Below, one piece after another: positions 51,208 to 51,345 of a stretch of DNA of 51,345 nucleotides (positions within the stretch are counted from its first letter, which is position 1; the number at the start of each line of letters is the position of its first letter). The DNA lies in the NCBI GenBank assembly GCA_030680855.1, contig JAUXUN010000077.1:1-51345 (forward strand), in the 5' to 3' direction. The notes under the pieces were generated by a model. It had not been told where the DNA came from, ran no database searches, and saw only the letters and a list, made by a program, of their open reading frames with translations. The DNA is from Aestuariivirga sp. (GTDB lineage Bacteria > Pseudomonadota > Alphaproteobacteria > Rhizobiales > Aestuariivirgaceae). The position numbers and the translations under genes were made by a program.

Positions 51208-51345
51208 GGCCCTGTTGACAAAGGGGATTCCCAAATCAGTTTTGCCGTGATTCAAAGTGGCTTTTTCGGAGGTCATATTGATCCGGGGATTATTGAGCGA
51301 CAAAGAGTGGGCGTGTCTTGAGCCGTTTGTGATTCAAAGTGGGGC
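51208..51345 (+). mobile_element. IS5-family insertion sequence, left end (continues past window)
   Basis: GGCCCTGTTGACAAAGGGG at 51208 resembles the inverted repeat of IS5/IS427-group elements. It lies directly after a CTA, and the family duplicates short TA-containing targets. The transposase gene begins 70 bases inside. The element is cut by the window edge, so completeness cannot be judged. Confidence 0.75.
51278..51345 (+). CDS. IS5-family transposase, N-terminal fragment
   Basis: TTG 51278 follows GGAGG (51268-51272) by five bases and opens MIRGLLSDKEWACLEPFVIQ, the characteristic N-terminus of IS5/IS427-group transposases. The frame stays open to the end of the window. The catalytic DDE domain lies beyond it. 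Confidence 0.75.
   Translation, partial: MIRGLLSDKEWACLEPFVIQSG

Overview
The window reads as a chromosomal stretch from an alphaproteobacterium, most likely of the Hyphomicrobiales (inference). The reasons are a high-GC gene style, UgpC-type sugar-acid transport genes, and a carbon monoxide dehydrogenase locus in the order coxC-M-S-L-D-E-F-G, as in Afipia (Oligotropha) carboxidovorans. I saw no rRNA, tRNA or CRISPR.

Region 1 (about 0.2-12.4 kb, + strand) is a sugar-acid catabolic operon. It holds a GntR/FCD regulator, a small monooxygenase-like protein, an HpcH/HpaI aldolase, a D-2-hydroxyacid dehydrogenase, a complete binding-protein ABC importer, a D-apionolactonase-like protein, a DUF1537 four-carbon-acid kinase, a class II aldolase-type decarboxylase and a threonate-dehydrogenase-like enzyme. 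It ends in a decayed hydroxypyruvate/2-oxo-tetronate isomerase gene.

Region 2 (13.1-21.8 kb, +) encodes a form I aerobic Mo-Cu CO dehydrogenase: the MHYT-LytTR regulator CoxC, the structural subunits CoxM, CoxS and CoxL with the AYRCSFR active-site loop, and the maturation proteins CoxD, CoxE, CoxF and CoxG. Region 3 (23.7-27.1 kb, -) supplies molybdate: an SMR exporter, a ModE-like DNA-binding protein, then ModA, ModB and ModC. Around it lie decayed genes (amidase, TauE/SafE exporter, class II glutamine amidotransferase) and an AhpD-like gene.

Region 4 (29.5-39.5 kb, -) is the best candidate for an undescribed system. Ten tightly packed, mostly unrecognisable genes encode two putative proteases (a trypsin/V8-like serine protease and an HExxH metalloprotease), a DUF4438 protein, five or six orphan proteins and a charge-segregated protein with a Glu/Asp repeat head and an Arg/Ala-rich tail. 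A LuxR-type regulator gene follows.

Region 5 (40.0-50.6 kb) is a multiheme cytochrome locus with two divergent arms. The minus arm has a pentaheme cytochrome, an outer-membrane beta-barrel candidate and a CcmI-like assembly protein. The plus arm has a ferredoxin-reductase-type flavoprotein, a tetraheme cytochrome, a cytochrome-b-like membrane protein and a decaheme cytochrome with a very long heme-free linker. It looks like an electron-transfer route across the envelope.

A diverged intergenic repeat family lies between the modules (near 12.7, 22.1, 28.9-29.25 and 51.06-51.2 kb). The last copy is interrupted by the left end of an IS5-family element that runs off the window. An IS481-family remnant sits at the boundary between regions 4 and 5.
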